From positions 243,417 through 307,416 of the forward strand of contig NZ_QWLM01000002.1 of NCBI RefSeq assembly GCF_003515945.1: a stretch of 64,000 nucleotides of DNA, given 5' to 3'. Shown piece by piece: positions 20,907 to 28,989 of the stretch. Every line of letters begins with the position of its first letter. Position 1 is the first letter of the stretch. The translations under genes and the position numbers were made by a program. The stretch comes from Dermacoccus abyssi. Its GTDB lineage: Bacteria; Actinomycetota; Actinomycetes; Actinomycetales; Dermatophilaceae. The notes under the pieces are model-generated. The model made no database searches. It saw nothing but the letters and a program-made list of their open reading frames with translations, and was not told the origin of the DNA.

Positions 20907-22502
20907 ATGAAGTGGTCTCGAATCGCCGCGTCCCTGCCTTTCGTCGCAACGGCCGGTGTGGCCGCGCGTGACCTCACGCAGAAGGACCATTCGCTCCTGC
21001 GCAACTTCCCCGTCCTGGGTCACGCCCGCTACGGCCTGGAGTTGATCGGCCCGGAGTTGCGCCAGTACATCGTCGCGAGCAACGACGAGGAGCGTCCGTT
21101 CAACCGCGACCAGCGCGCCTGGATCTACCGCTCCGCCAAGGGCGTCAACAACTACATCGGCTTCGGCACCGACAACGACATGGAGACGCTGCAGGGTTAC
21201 CCGATCATCAAGCACCGCACCTTCGCGCGGTCGATGGCGGCCGAGACGGAGGATCACGCCATCCCTTGCGCGAAGGTCCTGGGCGGCGCCCGCGGGCGCG
21301 CCAAGGCGTTCCGCCCCCGCTCCGTCGTCAACGTGTCGGCGATGAGTTTCGGCTCGCTGTCGGGCAACGCCATCATGGCGATCAACGCCGGCGTGCACCT
21401 TGCGGGCGCGATGCACAACACGGGCGAGGGCGGCCTGTCCACCTATCACCGTCAGGGCGGCGAGCTCATTCTCCAGATCGGCACCGGCTACTTCGGGTGC
21501 CGTGACGAGAACGGCGAGTTCGACCTCGAGCGTCTCGTGGCCGTCGTCGAGTCGGCGCCGGTCAAGGCGATCGAGATCAAGCTCTCCCAAGGCGCCAAGC
21601 CCGGCCTCGGTGGCGTCCTGCCAGGCACGAAGGTGACGAAGGAGATCGCGGAGATCCGTGGTGTCGTCGAGGGCAAGACGGTTGTCTCCCCCAGCCGTCA
21701 CACCGCGTTCCACGACGAGGACTCGATGCTCGACTTCGTCGAGCGCATCGCGACGAGGACGGGTCTGCCGGTCGGTATCAAGTCCGCTGTCGGCGAGATG
21801 GCGTTCTGGCACCGCCTCGCGGACCTCATGTCGAGCACCGACGGTCCCCGCCGGGGAGTCGACTTCATCACGATCGACGGCGGTGAGGGCGGCACGGGTG
21901 CCGCGCCCATCGTCTTCTCCGACTCCGTCGCTCTCCCCTGGGCCGTCGGGTTCTCGCGCGTCTACAAGACCTTCTACGAGGCCGGGCTGAGCGATGACAT
22001 CGTGTTCATCGCCTCCGGCAAGCTCGGCCTCCCGTTGGCGGCGACGCAGGCCTTCGCCATGGGCGCCGACATGATCAACGTGGCCCGTGAAGCGATGCTC
22101 GCCATCGGGTGTCTGCAGACGCAGAAGTGCCACGAGGACACATGCCCCACCGGTGTGGCCACGCAGAACAAGTGGCTCGCTCACGGCCTCGACCCGCAGC
22201 AGAAGAAGCACCGCATGGCGAACTACGTCCTGGCCCTGCGCAAGGACCTGCTCAAGATCAGCGACGCGATCGGTGTGGCACATCCGGCCCTCATCGGCCC
22301 GGAGGACCTCGAACTCATGGACGGTGTGCGCCGCGGCGTAGCGCTCGACGAGGTCTTCGGCTACCCGGAGGGTTACGGACGCCTCGGGCTCGACCTCGCA
22401 GCCGAGATCGAGCGCATCATGGTCGAGGGCGACTTCGTGCACCTCGGCGGTGAGAACGAGGACAACCGGGAGACTGCTGCCACGGAGCAGCCCACGCGCT
22501 GA
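20907..22502 (+). CDS. FMN-binding glutamate synthase family protein
   Basis: The 531-aa protein is the FMN/synthase domain of glutamate synthase as a stand-alone unit. There is no N-terminal amidotransferase domain and no GltD partner nearby. Typical parts are NVSAMSFGSLSGNAIMAIN, MHNTGEGGLSTYH, ELILQIGTGYFGCR, IEIKLSQGAKPGLGG, ITIDGGEGGTGAAP and the cysteine cluster CLQTQKCHEDTCPTG near the C-terminal third. The N-terminus is mildly hydrophobic (RIAASLPFVATAGVAA) and may touch the membrane. Such proteins are widespread but rarely tested; the reaction and electron donor are unknown. The start ATG 20907 is preferred over an upstream one for spacing. Confidence 0.85.
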   Translation: MKWSRIAASLPFVATAGVAARDLTQKDHSLLRNFPVLGHARYGLELIGPELRQYIVASNDEERPFNRDQRAWIYRSAKGVNNYIGFGTDNDMETLQGYPIIKHRTFARSMAAETEDHAIPCAKVLGGARGRAKAFRPRSVVNVSAMSFGSLSGNAIMAINAGVHLAGAMHNTGEGGLSTYHRQGGELILQIGTGYFGCRDENGEFDLERLVAVVESAPVKAIEIKLSQGAKPGLGGVLPGTKVTKEIAEIRGVVEGKTVVSPSRHTAFHDEDSMLDFVERIATRTGLPVGIKSAVGEMAFWHRLADLMSSTDGPRRGVDFITIDGGEGGTGAAPIVFSDSVALPWAVGFSRVYKTFYEAGLSDDIVFIASGKLGLPLAATQAFAMGADMINVAREAMLAIGCLQTQKCHEDTCPTGVATQNKWLAHGLDPQQKKHRMANYVLALRKDLLKISDAIGVAHPALIGPEDLELMDGVRRGVALDEVFGYPEGYGRLGLDLAAEIERIMVEGDFVHLGGENEDNRETAATEQPTR

Positions 22503-22524
22503 CGGCTCTCCCACGAACGCCGAC

Positions 22525-22564
22525 AAGGGCCGGGGCCCTCACCGCTCGGTGGGCCTCCGGCCTT
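22525..22564 (+). terminator. Hairpin after the glutamate-synthase-like gene
   Basis: AAGGGCCGGGGCCC pairs with a near-complement across an inner CACC-GCTC-GGTG hairpin, starting 22 nt after the stop codon. It lies between two convergent genes and may serve both. Confidence 0.6.
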
Positions 22565-22578
22565 CGTCGTGTCGGCCG

Positions 22579-23409
22579 TCAGGTGCTCGTCAGGGGTGCG
22601 GACGGCTTCGTCGCGACGACGAGTGTGGCCTCACTGGCGAAGTTCAGCAGCCCGTCGTGTGCCTCAGTCGCCGCGAGACGGACGAAGTGCTCCTGCACCG
22701 CACGCCGCACGTCCGGCGTCTGAGCGAGGTAGCGTGCGCCTGCGGCCGCCACGCCCGACGAGATCCCGGCCCACAGATCGTCGGGGCTCACGCGCCACCG
22801 CCACGTCGTCCGGTCCTTCACCACGACGGACAGACCGGCCGCGCGCGTGATGTCCGCCAGACCTTCCGGGCTCCGCTCGAAGTCGAGATGCTCGGGCAGC
22901 TGGGCAGACGGCGGCGATGTCGCGTCGGCGGCCTCGAAGGCAGCGCCGACGAGGTCGGCCCATCCGGCGCCGGCGCGCGTCCAGATCGTCACAGCCAGCC
23001 GTCCGCCGGGCCGTAACACCCGGGCAGCCTCTGCCAACGCCGCGCGTGGATCGGCGACGTGGTTGACGACGAAGTTCGCCACGACGGCGTCGACACCGGC
23101 GGAGGTCACCGGCAGGTTCGGCAACGCCGCGCGCACCACCCGGGCCGCCTCGGCCGAAGCGTTCAGGGCATCGCGTGTCATCGACGCCATGTCCGCTTCG
23201 GGATCGAGAGCGATAACCAGCCAACTGCGCCCAGCGGCGGCTCGAGCCACCGTTCCCGTGCCGGAGCCGACATCGAGCAGAACCGCCGAACGCCGCTCCA
23301 TGGCCGGGGCGACGTGGTCGAGCAGTGTGGGCACGGGCCCGGCGCAGAGCGTCGCAAAGGATCTGCGGTAGCCCTCACTGACGTTCGACCAGGTGCAAGC
23401 GCTCGTCAC
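22579..23409 (-). CDS. Class I SAM-dependent methyltransferase
   Basis: The 276-aa protein has the Methyltransf_11/UbiE-type fold: motif I VLLDVGSGTGTVA near residue 45, the acidic end of strand 2 (ALDPEADM), FVVNHVADPRAALAEAARVLRPGGR, and a C-terminal substrate-binding half. The substrate cannot be inferred. It starts with GTG 21 nt after aroB and could be read from the aro operon, but nothing links it to shikimate synthesis. Confidence 0.82.
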   Translation of the reverse strand: MTSACTWSNVSEGYRRSFATLCAGPVPTLLDHVAPAMERRSAVLLDVGSGTGTVARAAAGRSWLVIALDPEADMASMTRDALNASAEAARVVRAALPNLPVTSAGVDAVVANFVVNHVADPRAALAEAARVLRPGGRLAVTIWTRAGAGWADLVGAAFEAADATSPPSAQLPEHLDFERSPEGLADITRAAGLSVVVKDRTTWRWRVSPDDLWAGISSGVAAAGARYLAQTPDVRRAVQEHFVRLAATEAHDGLLNFASEATLVVATKPSAPLTST

Positions 23410-23429
23410 GGCGTCGGCTCGCGGCGGGC

Positions 23430-24494
23430 TCAGGCGGTGACGGCGTCGAAGGCCGCGCGCAGCTCGTCGCGGCTGGGCCCTTCGAGGCGATGCGTGTCGC
23501 CGATGGCGTGCAGGACGACGAAGCGCAGCAGGTTTCCTCGGGTCTTCTTGTCGCGCCCCATCACAGTGAGCATCTCGTCGAAGTCGCCCCCGCTGTACGT
23601 GGTCGGCAGTCCCAGTGCTGTGACAACGGCGCGCTGGCGCGCCACCGAAGCGTCATCGAGAACGCCCGCAGCGCGAGCCAGTTCGGCCGCGAACAGGCAC
23701 CCCACCGCGACGGCGTCGCCGTGACGCCAGGTGTAGTTCTCGCGCTGCTCGATCGCGTGGGCGAACGTGTGGCCGTAGTTGAGGATCTCGCGCAGGCTCG
23801 ACTCCTTGAGGTCGGCTGCGACGACATCGGCCTTGACCTGCACTGCTCGCTCGACGAGCTCGGTCAGCGCCGCGCCACGCACGTCGAGTGCCGCTTCGGG
23901 AGACGCCTCGACGATCTCGAGGATGCGCTCGTCGCGGATGAACCCGCACTTGACGACCTCCGCGAGGCCGGCGGCGACGTCGCGCGCCGGCAGTGTCTCG
24001 ACGGTCTCGAGGTCCGCGACGACGGCGAGCGGCTCGTGGAAGGCGCCCACGAGATTCTTGCCCTCCGCGATGTTGATGCCGGTCTTGCCGCCGACCGCGG
24101 CGTCGACCATGGCGAGCACCGTCGTCGGCACCTGAACGACGCCGACACCCCTTAGCCAGGACGCAGCCACCCAGCCCGCGAGGTCGGTCACCGCTCCCCC
24201 GCCGACACCGACGACCACGTCGGTCCGCGTGAATCCGGCCCGAGCCATGACGCCCCACAGGTGCGCGCTGACCTCGACGGTCTTCGCGGCCTCGCCGTCG
24301 GGCACGGCCTCACGCAGCACCTCGATCCCGCGCGCGGTGAGATCAGCGGCGACGCGCTCGGCCACCGCGGCCACGGCGGCCTGTTCGATGACGAGCACGC
24401 GGGCGGCGGTGTCCGGCACCGCAGCCGCGGCGCGCTCGAGGACGCCGCGTCCGATCGTCACGTCGTAACGATCGGCAACGGAGATGACGCTCAT
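23430..24494 (-). CDS. aroB: 3-dehydroquinate synthase
   Basis: AroB converts DAHP to 3-dehydroquinate (step 2 of the shikimate pathway), using NAD+ and Zn2+. The 354-aa protein has GVGGGAVTDLAGWVA (NAD/substrate loop), TTVLAMVDAAVGGKTGIN (Lys) and the zinc-ligand motif NYGHTFAHAIE. ATG 24494 overlaps the aroK stop (ATGA). It closes the aroE-aroC-aroK-aroB run. Confidence 0.96.
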   Translation of the reverse strand: MSVISVADRYDVTIGRGVLERAAAAVPDTAARVLVIEQAAVAAVAERVAADLTARGIEVLREAVPDGEAAKTVEVSAHLWGVMARAGFTRTDVVVGVGGGAVTDLAGWVAASWLRGVGVVQVPTTVLAMVDAAVGGKTGINIAEGKNLVGAFHEPLAVVADLETVETLPARDVAAGLAEVVKCGFIRDERILEIVEASPEAALDVRGAALTELVERAVQVKADVVAADLKESSLREILNYGHTFAHAIEQRENYTWRHGDAVAVGCLFAAELARAAGVLDDASVARQRAVVTALGLPTTYSGGDFDEMLTVMGRDKKTRGNLLRFVVLHAIGDTHRLEGPSRDELRAAFDAVTA

Positions 24495-25132
24495 GTGGGG
24501 CTCCCTGACGTGGTGCGGTCGGAGGCGTCGCTCGGCGCGGCGCGAACGGGCACCGACGACGGCAGCGGCCGCTTACCGCCGGTCGATGCGGCCCGTTCGT
24601 ACCCTGCCTCGATGAGGGCTTCGATGATGCGGGTGGCAGACGCGCCGGTCGTGCCACGTGAGGTGTCGACCTCGACCGTGCCGACTTCGGCATACAGGTG
24701 GCGGCGCTCGGCGTAGATGCGGCGCCAGGTCTCCAGACCACCGCCCGCCAACACGGGGCGCGACGTGTCCCCGCGGATGCGGAATCCGGCGTTTCGCTCG
24801 TCCACCGTGAGGGAGACGACGACGTGATCGGCCAGGGCTTCTCGCGTCAGGGGGTCGAGCACCGCCCCGCCGCCGAGGGCCAGAACTCCCTCGAACGACT
24901 CGAGTTCGCCGAGGATCACCTCACGCTCGAGGTCACGGAAGGCCTGCTCACCGTCGGACGCGAAGATATCCGAGATGGGTCGTCCCGCGCGCTCGACGAC
25001 GACGTGATCGCTGTCGCGCAGTTCCACGCCCCACCGGGCGGCGAGACTGCGACCGACGGACGTCTTGCCGGACGCCATCGGCCCGACGAGCACAGCCCGC
25101 GGTCGACGGCGCGGCGGCGTCACGTCCGTCAC
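24491..25132 (-). CDS. aroK: Shikimate kinase
   Basis: AroK phosphorylates shikimate at O3. The P-loop reads GPMASGKTS, shikimate contacts are the Asp of RDSDHVV and the Arg of FRDLEREV, and [10 protein letters not shown] follows. About 40 extra residues at the C-terminus are Ser/Pro-rich and unlike the core. The start is uncertain among GTG codons at 25138, 25132 and 25123. 25132 gives a GTGA overlap with the aroC stop; 25123 has the best-spaced GGGAG. Confidence 0.93.
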   Translation of the reverse strand: MTDVTPPRRRPRAVLVGPMASGKTSVGRSLAARWGVELRDSDHVVVERAGRPISDIFASDGEQAFRDLEREVILGELESFEGVLALGGGAVLDPLTREALADHVVVSLTVDERNAGFRIRGDTSRPVLAGGGLETWRRIYAERRHLYAEVGTVEVDTSRGTTGASATRIIEALIEAGYERAASTGGKRPLPSSVPVRAAPSDASDRTTSGSPT

Positions 25133-26352
25133 TCCCACGTCGTGAGGAGCTCAGGGATGTTCGCCAGGTAGCTCTCGTAGTTGCGGCGCGTCTCGGCGAC
25201 GCTGTCGCCACCGAACTTCTCGACGCAGGCCTCGGCCAGGACGAGGGCGACCATGGCCTCGGCCACGACGCCGGCAGCGGGAACCGCGCACACATCGGAG
25301 CGCTGGTGGATGGCCGTTGCGGCCTCACCGGTGGCGAGATCGACCGTGGCCAGGGCGCGCGGCACCGTCGAGATGGGCTTCATCGCGGCACGAACCCGCA
25401 GCACGTCACCGGTGGACATGCCACCCTCGGTGCCACCGGCACGGTTCGTGCGACGGCGGATGACGCCGTCGGTGCGCTCCATCTCGTCGTGGGCCTCGGA
25501 ACCACGACGGCGCGCGGTGGTGAAGCCGTCACCGACCTCGACTCCCTTGATGGCCTGGATGCCCATGAGGGCACCCGCGAGACGCGAGTCGAGGCGGCGG
25601 TCCCAGTGAACGTGCGAACCGAGGCCGGGCGGGAGGTTGTACACGCAGACCTCGACGACGCCGCCGAGGGTGTCGCCCGACTTCTTCGCCGAGTCGATCT
25701 CCGCGACCATCGCCGCGGAACCGTCCTCGTCGAGGGTGCGCACCGGGTCGGCGTCGAGGCGGGCCACGTCATCGGGGCCGGGCAACGGAGCGTCATCGCT
25801 GACGGCCGCCGTGCCGACCGCAACGGTGTGGCTGACGAGGTGAATGCCGTAGGCCTGCTCGAGGAAGCGCGCTGCGATCTCGCCGAGGGCGACGCGGGCC
25901 GCCGTCTCACGGGCCGAGGCGCGCTCGAGCACGGGGCGGGCGTCGTCGAAGCCGTACTTCTGCATGCCGACGAGGTCCGCGTGCCCGGGGCGCGGACGCG
26001 TGAGCGGCCGGTTGCGGGCGATCTCCTTCTCGGCGTTGACGTCGTTGGACGCCGCGTAGGCCTCGGCCTCGACGGGGTCGGGAGCCATGACGGTCTCCCA
26101 CTTGGGCCATTCGCTGTTGCCGATCTGCAGGGCGAGCGGAGAACCGAGCGACACCCCGTGGCGCAGACCGCCGATGAACGTCACGACATCCTGCTCGAAC
26201 TTCATGCGCGCGCCGCGCCCGTAGCCGAGGCGGCGGCGGGCAAGGGCGTCGGCGATGTTCTGGCTCGTGACCTCGACACCGGCCGGAAGGCCCTCGATGA
26301 CGCCCATGAGGGACGGGCCGTGCGACTCACCTGCGGTCAACCAACGAAGCAT
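25129..26352 (-). CDS. aroC: Chorismate synthase
   Basis: AroC makes chorismate from EPSP with reduced FMN. The 407-aa protein has the family signatures [11 protein letters not shown] at the start, [25 protein letters not shown] and the C-terminal [19 protein letters not shown] 26352 (MLRW) matches the family N-terminus. ATG 26361, overlapping the aroE stop, is also possible and would add three residues. Confidence 0.96.
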   Translation of the reverse strand: MLRWLTAGESHGPSLMGVIEGLPAGVEVTSQNIADALARRRLGYGRGARMKFEQDVVTFIGGLRHGVSLGSPLALQIGNSEWPKWETVMAPDPVEAEAYAASNDVNAEKEIARNRPLTRPRPGHADLVGMQKYGFDDARPVLERASARETAARVALGEIAARFLEQAYGIHLVSHTVAVGTAAVSDDAPLPGPDDVARLDADPVRTLDEDGSAAMVAEIDSAKKSGDTLGGVVEVCVYNLPPGLGSHVHWDRRLDSRLAGALMGIQAIKGVEVGDGFTTARRRGSEAHDEMERTDGVIRRRTNRAGGTEGGMSTGDVLRVRAAMKPISTVPRALATVDLATGEAATAIHQRSDVCAVPAAGVVAEAMVALVLAEACVEKFGGDSVAETRRNYESYLANIPELLTTWE

Positions 26353-26360
26353 GCCGGTCA

Positions 26361-27200
26361 TCATTTCACGGCGTCGGAGGCCGCCTGCATCATGTCCGCA
26401 ATGGGGGCGGGCGTTGCCGTGAAGAGTTCGAACTGCGCGGCGGCCTGATGGACGAGCATGTCGAGTCCGTTGACGACGGTGGCACAGCGCTCCTGCATGA
26501 CCTGCGCGAGGCGCGTCGGCCAGTCGGCGTACACGACGTCGAGCACGTAGGGCCCGGCCGCCGGCCCGATGCGCAGCGAGGGCGCGTCGACGAGGCGGTC
26601 GGCGACGACGTCGGCCCCGCCCTGCGGAAGCGTGGAGACGACGAGCAGACAGCGACCGACGAGGGCCGGCATCTCGTCCGCGTCCTGGCGGACGACCTGT
26701 GCGTCGATCCCGAGCTTGTCGGCGAGGGCCAGGGTTTCGGGACGTGCCGTGGTCCGCACGACGAACGTCACGTCGCTGACACCGAGCTCGGCCAGAGCCG
26801 CGATGACGGCGCGAGCCGTGGCGCCCGAGCCGAGAACGACCGCGTGCTGGGTGCCCTCGCACCCCGCACCGCGCAGGGCACCGACGACTCCGGCGACGTC
26901 CGTGTTGTCGGCATGCCAGCCGTCGTCCGTAGACACGAGCGTGTTCGCCGCGCCGACGCCCCTGGCGAGCGGCGTGGCCGTCGCGGCGGCCGCCAGGGCG
27001 GCCTCCTTGCACGGCATCGTCACCGAGAGGCCGTGGACATCGGCGTCGAGTCCGGCGAGGAACTCGGGCACCTCGTCAGCCGTCACCTCGGCGCGGTCGT
27101 ACGACCAGTCGGTGAGGCCGGCCACCCGGTAGCCCGCCTCGTGGATGACAGGCGAGCGCGAGTGACCGATCGGCGAACCGATGACGAGCGCCCGAGGCAT
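26361..27200 (-). CDS. aroE: Shikimate dehydrogenase
   Basis: AroE reduces 3-dehydroshikimate with NADPH. The substrate motif SPIGHSRSP is at the N-terminus, the catalytic Lys in [10 protein letters not shown], the catalytic Asp in ADNTDVAG, and the NADP loop [12 protein letters not shown] near residue 125. The ATG at 27200 overlaps the mltG stop (TGATG). The gene completes a set of four shikimate genes; the DAHP synthase, aroD/aroQ and aroA genes are not in this window. Confidence 0.95.
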   Translation of the reverse strand: MPRALVIGSPIGHSRSPVIHEAGYRVAGLTDWSYDRAEVTADEVPEFLAGLDADVHGLSVTMPCKEAALAAAATATPLARGVGAANTLVSTDDGWHADNTDVAGVVGALRGAGCEGTQHAVVLGSGATARAVIAALAELGVSDVTFVVRTTARPETLALADKLGIDAQVVRQDADEMPALVGRCLLVVSTLPQGGADVVADRLVDAPSLRIGPAAGPYVLDVVYADWPTRLAQVMQERCATVVNGLDMLVHQAAAQFELFTATPAPIADMMQAASDAVK

Positions 27201-28468
27201 CAGCACTTACCAGGGTTCTTCTGGCACCACTCGCGGAACTTCTTCTCGTTCTCGAGCTGCTGGTCGTAGGTCTCCGAGAAGAGCGTCTCGCCCGTCTCCT
27301 GGTTGACCGTGACGAAGTACTTCCACGGGCCGGGCGTCGGGTTGGCTGCCGCCTTGATCGCCGCGGCACCGGGGCTGTTGTACGGCGTCGGCGGCAGACC
27401 CTTGTGCTTGTACGTGTTGTACGGGCTGTCGCTCTGACGGTCTTCGTCACTCGTCGTCACCGTGCCGCGCTTGTGAATGACGTAGTGCACGCTCGAGTCC
27501 ATCTGCAGGGGCATGTCCTCGTCGAGGCGGTTCTCGATGACGCGGGCGACCTTGCCGTCGTCAGCGCCGGCCGGCGACTCGGCCTGCACGATGCTGGCCT
27601 TGGTCAGCACTTCCTGGAGCTGGTCGGCGCGAACGTTGAGCGAGTTGAGCTGGTCCTTGGTGTTCTTCACCATGGCCTGCAGTTGCTCCTTGGCCGTCAT
27701 CGACTTGTCGAAGTCGTAGGTCGAGGGGAACAGCCAGCCCTCGAGCTTGCCGTTCATCGACTTGGGCAGGCCGAGCTGGTTGGCGGTGACCTTCTCGTAC
27801 TCACTCACCGGGCGACCGCTGCCCTTGGAGAGCTTCGCGAAGATCTCGCTCTGCCACAGACCTTCCTGAATGACGATGCCGCCGCCGACGCGGTTCTTCG
27901 GGTCCTGCAGTGCTGTCAAGGCGGACTCGGCGCTCTGCTTCTTGCGCAGCTTGTAGGTACCCGGGGTGAGGTTGACCTTCGGGTTGGCAGCCATGGCCTC
28001 GACGAACGCGGACGTCGACTTCGTGACGCCGGCCTCGACCAGGGAGGAACCGATCGTGCTGCCGGCGTCGCCCTTGTTGATCTTCACCTCGACGGTTTCG
28101 TCCTCACCGGCGCCGTCGTAGTCGCCGCCCTGGCCCTGGAACGAGGGCAGGCCGAGGCCGAGAGTCCGCCAGGCGAACGTTCCGCCGACCAGAACGAGGA
28201 CGAGGGCGAGAACGAGGGGAACCATGCCGCGGCGACGGTTCGGGTTGTAGTCGACCGACGTCTCCCCCGCCTCACGACGACGCTCCGCTTCGCGCAGTGC
28301 CTCGTCGCGGTCGCGTCGCTCACGACGCGTCATGGCCGGATTCTTGCGGGCCTTGGGCAACGCGGCGCGAGTCTGCGCTCCGCGCTCTCCCTCACGACGC
28401 ACGGCCTGGCTCGGATCGACCTCGTCCTCGGCGCGGCCGAAGAGTCGATCTCGGGGCGAACTACCCAT
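27200..28468 (-). CDS. mltG: MltG, endolytic murein transglycosylase
   Basis: MltG cuts nascent glycan strands and so sets their length. The 422-aa protein has a charged cytoplasmic N-terminus of about 80 residues, a single membrane span at residues 82-100, a LysM-like region, and the YceG domain with LTKASIVQAESPAG (catalytic Glu region), ARVIENRLDEDMPLQMDSSVHY and the closing YNSPGAAAIKAAANP. ATG 28468 overlaps the ruvX end by 8 nt. The C-terminus carries two cysteines within eight residues (WCQKNPGKC), outside the membrane; they could form a disulfide, though this is only an inference. Confidence 0.92.
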   Translation of the reverse strand: MGSSPRDRLFGRAEDEVDPSQAVRREGERGAQTRAALPKARKNPAMTRRERRDRDEALREAERRREAGETSVDYNPNRRRGMVPLVLALVLVLVGGTFAWRTLGLGLPSFQGQGGDYDGAGEDETVEVKINKGDAGSTIGSSLVEAGVTKSTSAFVEAMAANPKVNLTPGTYKLRKKQSAESALTALQDPKNRVGGGIVIQEGLWQSEIFAKLSKGSGRPVSEYEKVTANQLGLPKSMNGKLEGWLFPSTYDFDKSMTAKEQLQAMVKNTKDQLNSLNVRADQLQEVLTKASIVQAESPAGADDGKVARVIENRLDEDMPLQMDSSVHYVIHKRGTVTTSDEDRQSDSPYNTYKHKGLPPTPYNSPGAAAIKAAANPTPGPWKYFVTVNQETGETLFSETYDQQLENEKKFREWCQKNPGKC

Positions 28469-28973
28469 GGTGCGAGCCACCTTCTTTCGTCGTGCGCCGG
28501 GCGCGGGGTTTGCGCCCACCGACCTCGGCCCCGGGGGGCCGGCCGGTTCCGCGCTCGGTGTCGAGCGCAGCTTGCAGGATGAGTACCGCCGCCTGTTGGT
28601 CGACGTGCGTGCGGTGCTTACGTCCCGCCACCCCGCTGTCGTGCAGGGCACGGTGTGCGGTCACCGATGTTAGACGTTCGTCGACGAGAACCACGCGAAG
28701 CTGCGGCCGAATGCCCTTCAGCGTGTTGGCCCACGCCCGGGCCGCCGCCGTGGACGCAGTGTCCTCGCCCTTCATGTTGAGGGGCAGCCCGACGACGACC
28801 TCGAGCGCCTGAGCCTCGTCGGCCGCTTCCGCGACGGCGACGACGTCCTTGTTCGTCGACTCCGCTCGAGCGAGCGTGCGGATCGGGGTGGCCATGATGC
28901 CGGAGGGGTCACTGGCTGCGAGGCCGACACGTACCGTGCCGACGTCGACGCCCAGTCGCACTCCGGTTCTCAT
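28461..28973 (-). CDS. ruvX: RuvX/YqgF-type Holliday junction resolvase
   Basis: YqgF-family RNase H-fold nuclease, thought to act on 16S pre-rRNA ends or on Holliday junctions. The 170-aa protein shows LGVDVGTVRVGLA (first catalytic Asp), VVGLPLNMKG, LVDERLTSVTA (Glu) and the closing HVDQQAAVLILQ (Asp). It lies 16 nt after alaS in the conserved alaS-ruvX-mltG order. GTG 28979 is an alternative start. Confidence 0.93.
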   Translation of the reverse strand: MRTGVRLGVDVGTVRVGLAASDPSGIMATPIRTLARAESTNKDVVAVAEAADEAQALEVVVGLPLNMKGEDTASTAAARAWANTLKGIRPQLRVVLVDERLTSVTAHRALHDSGVAGRKHRTHVDQQAAVLILQAALDTERGTGRPPGAEVGGRKPRARRTTKEGGSHHG

Positions 28974-28989
28974 GGCCACCCCGCCCGTA

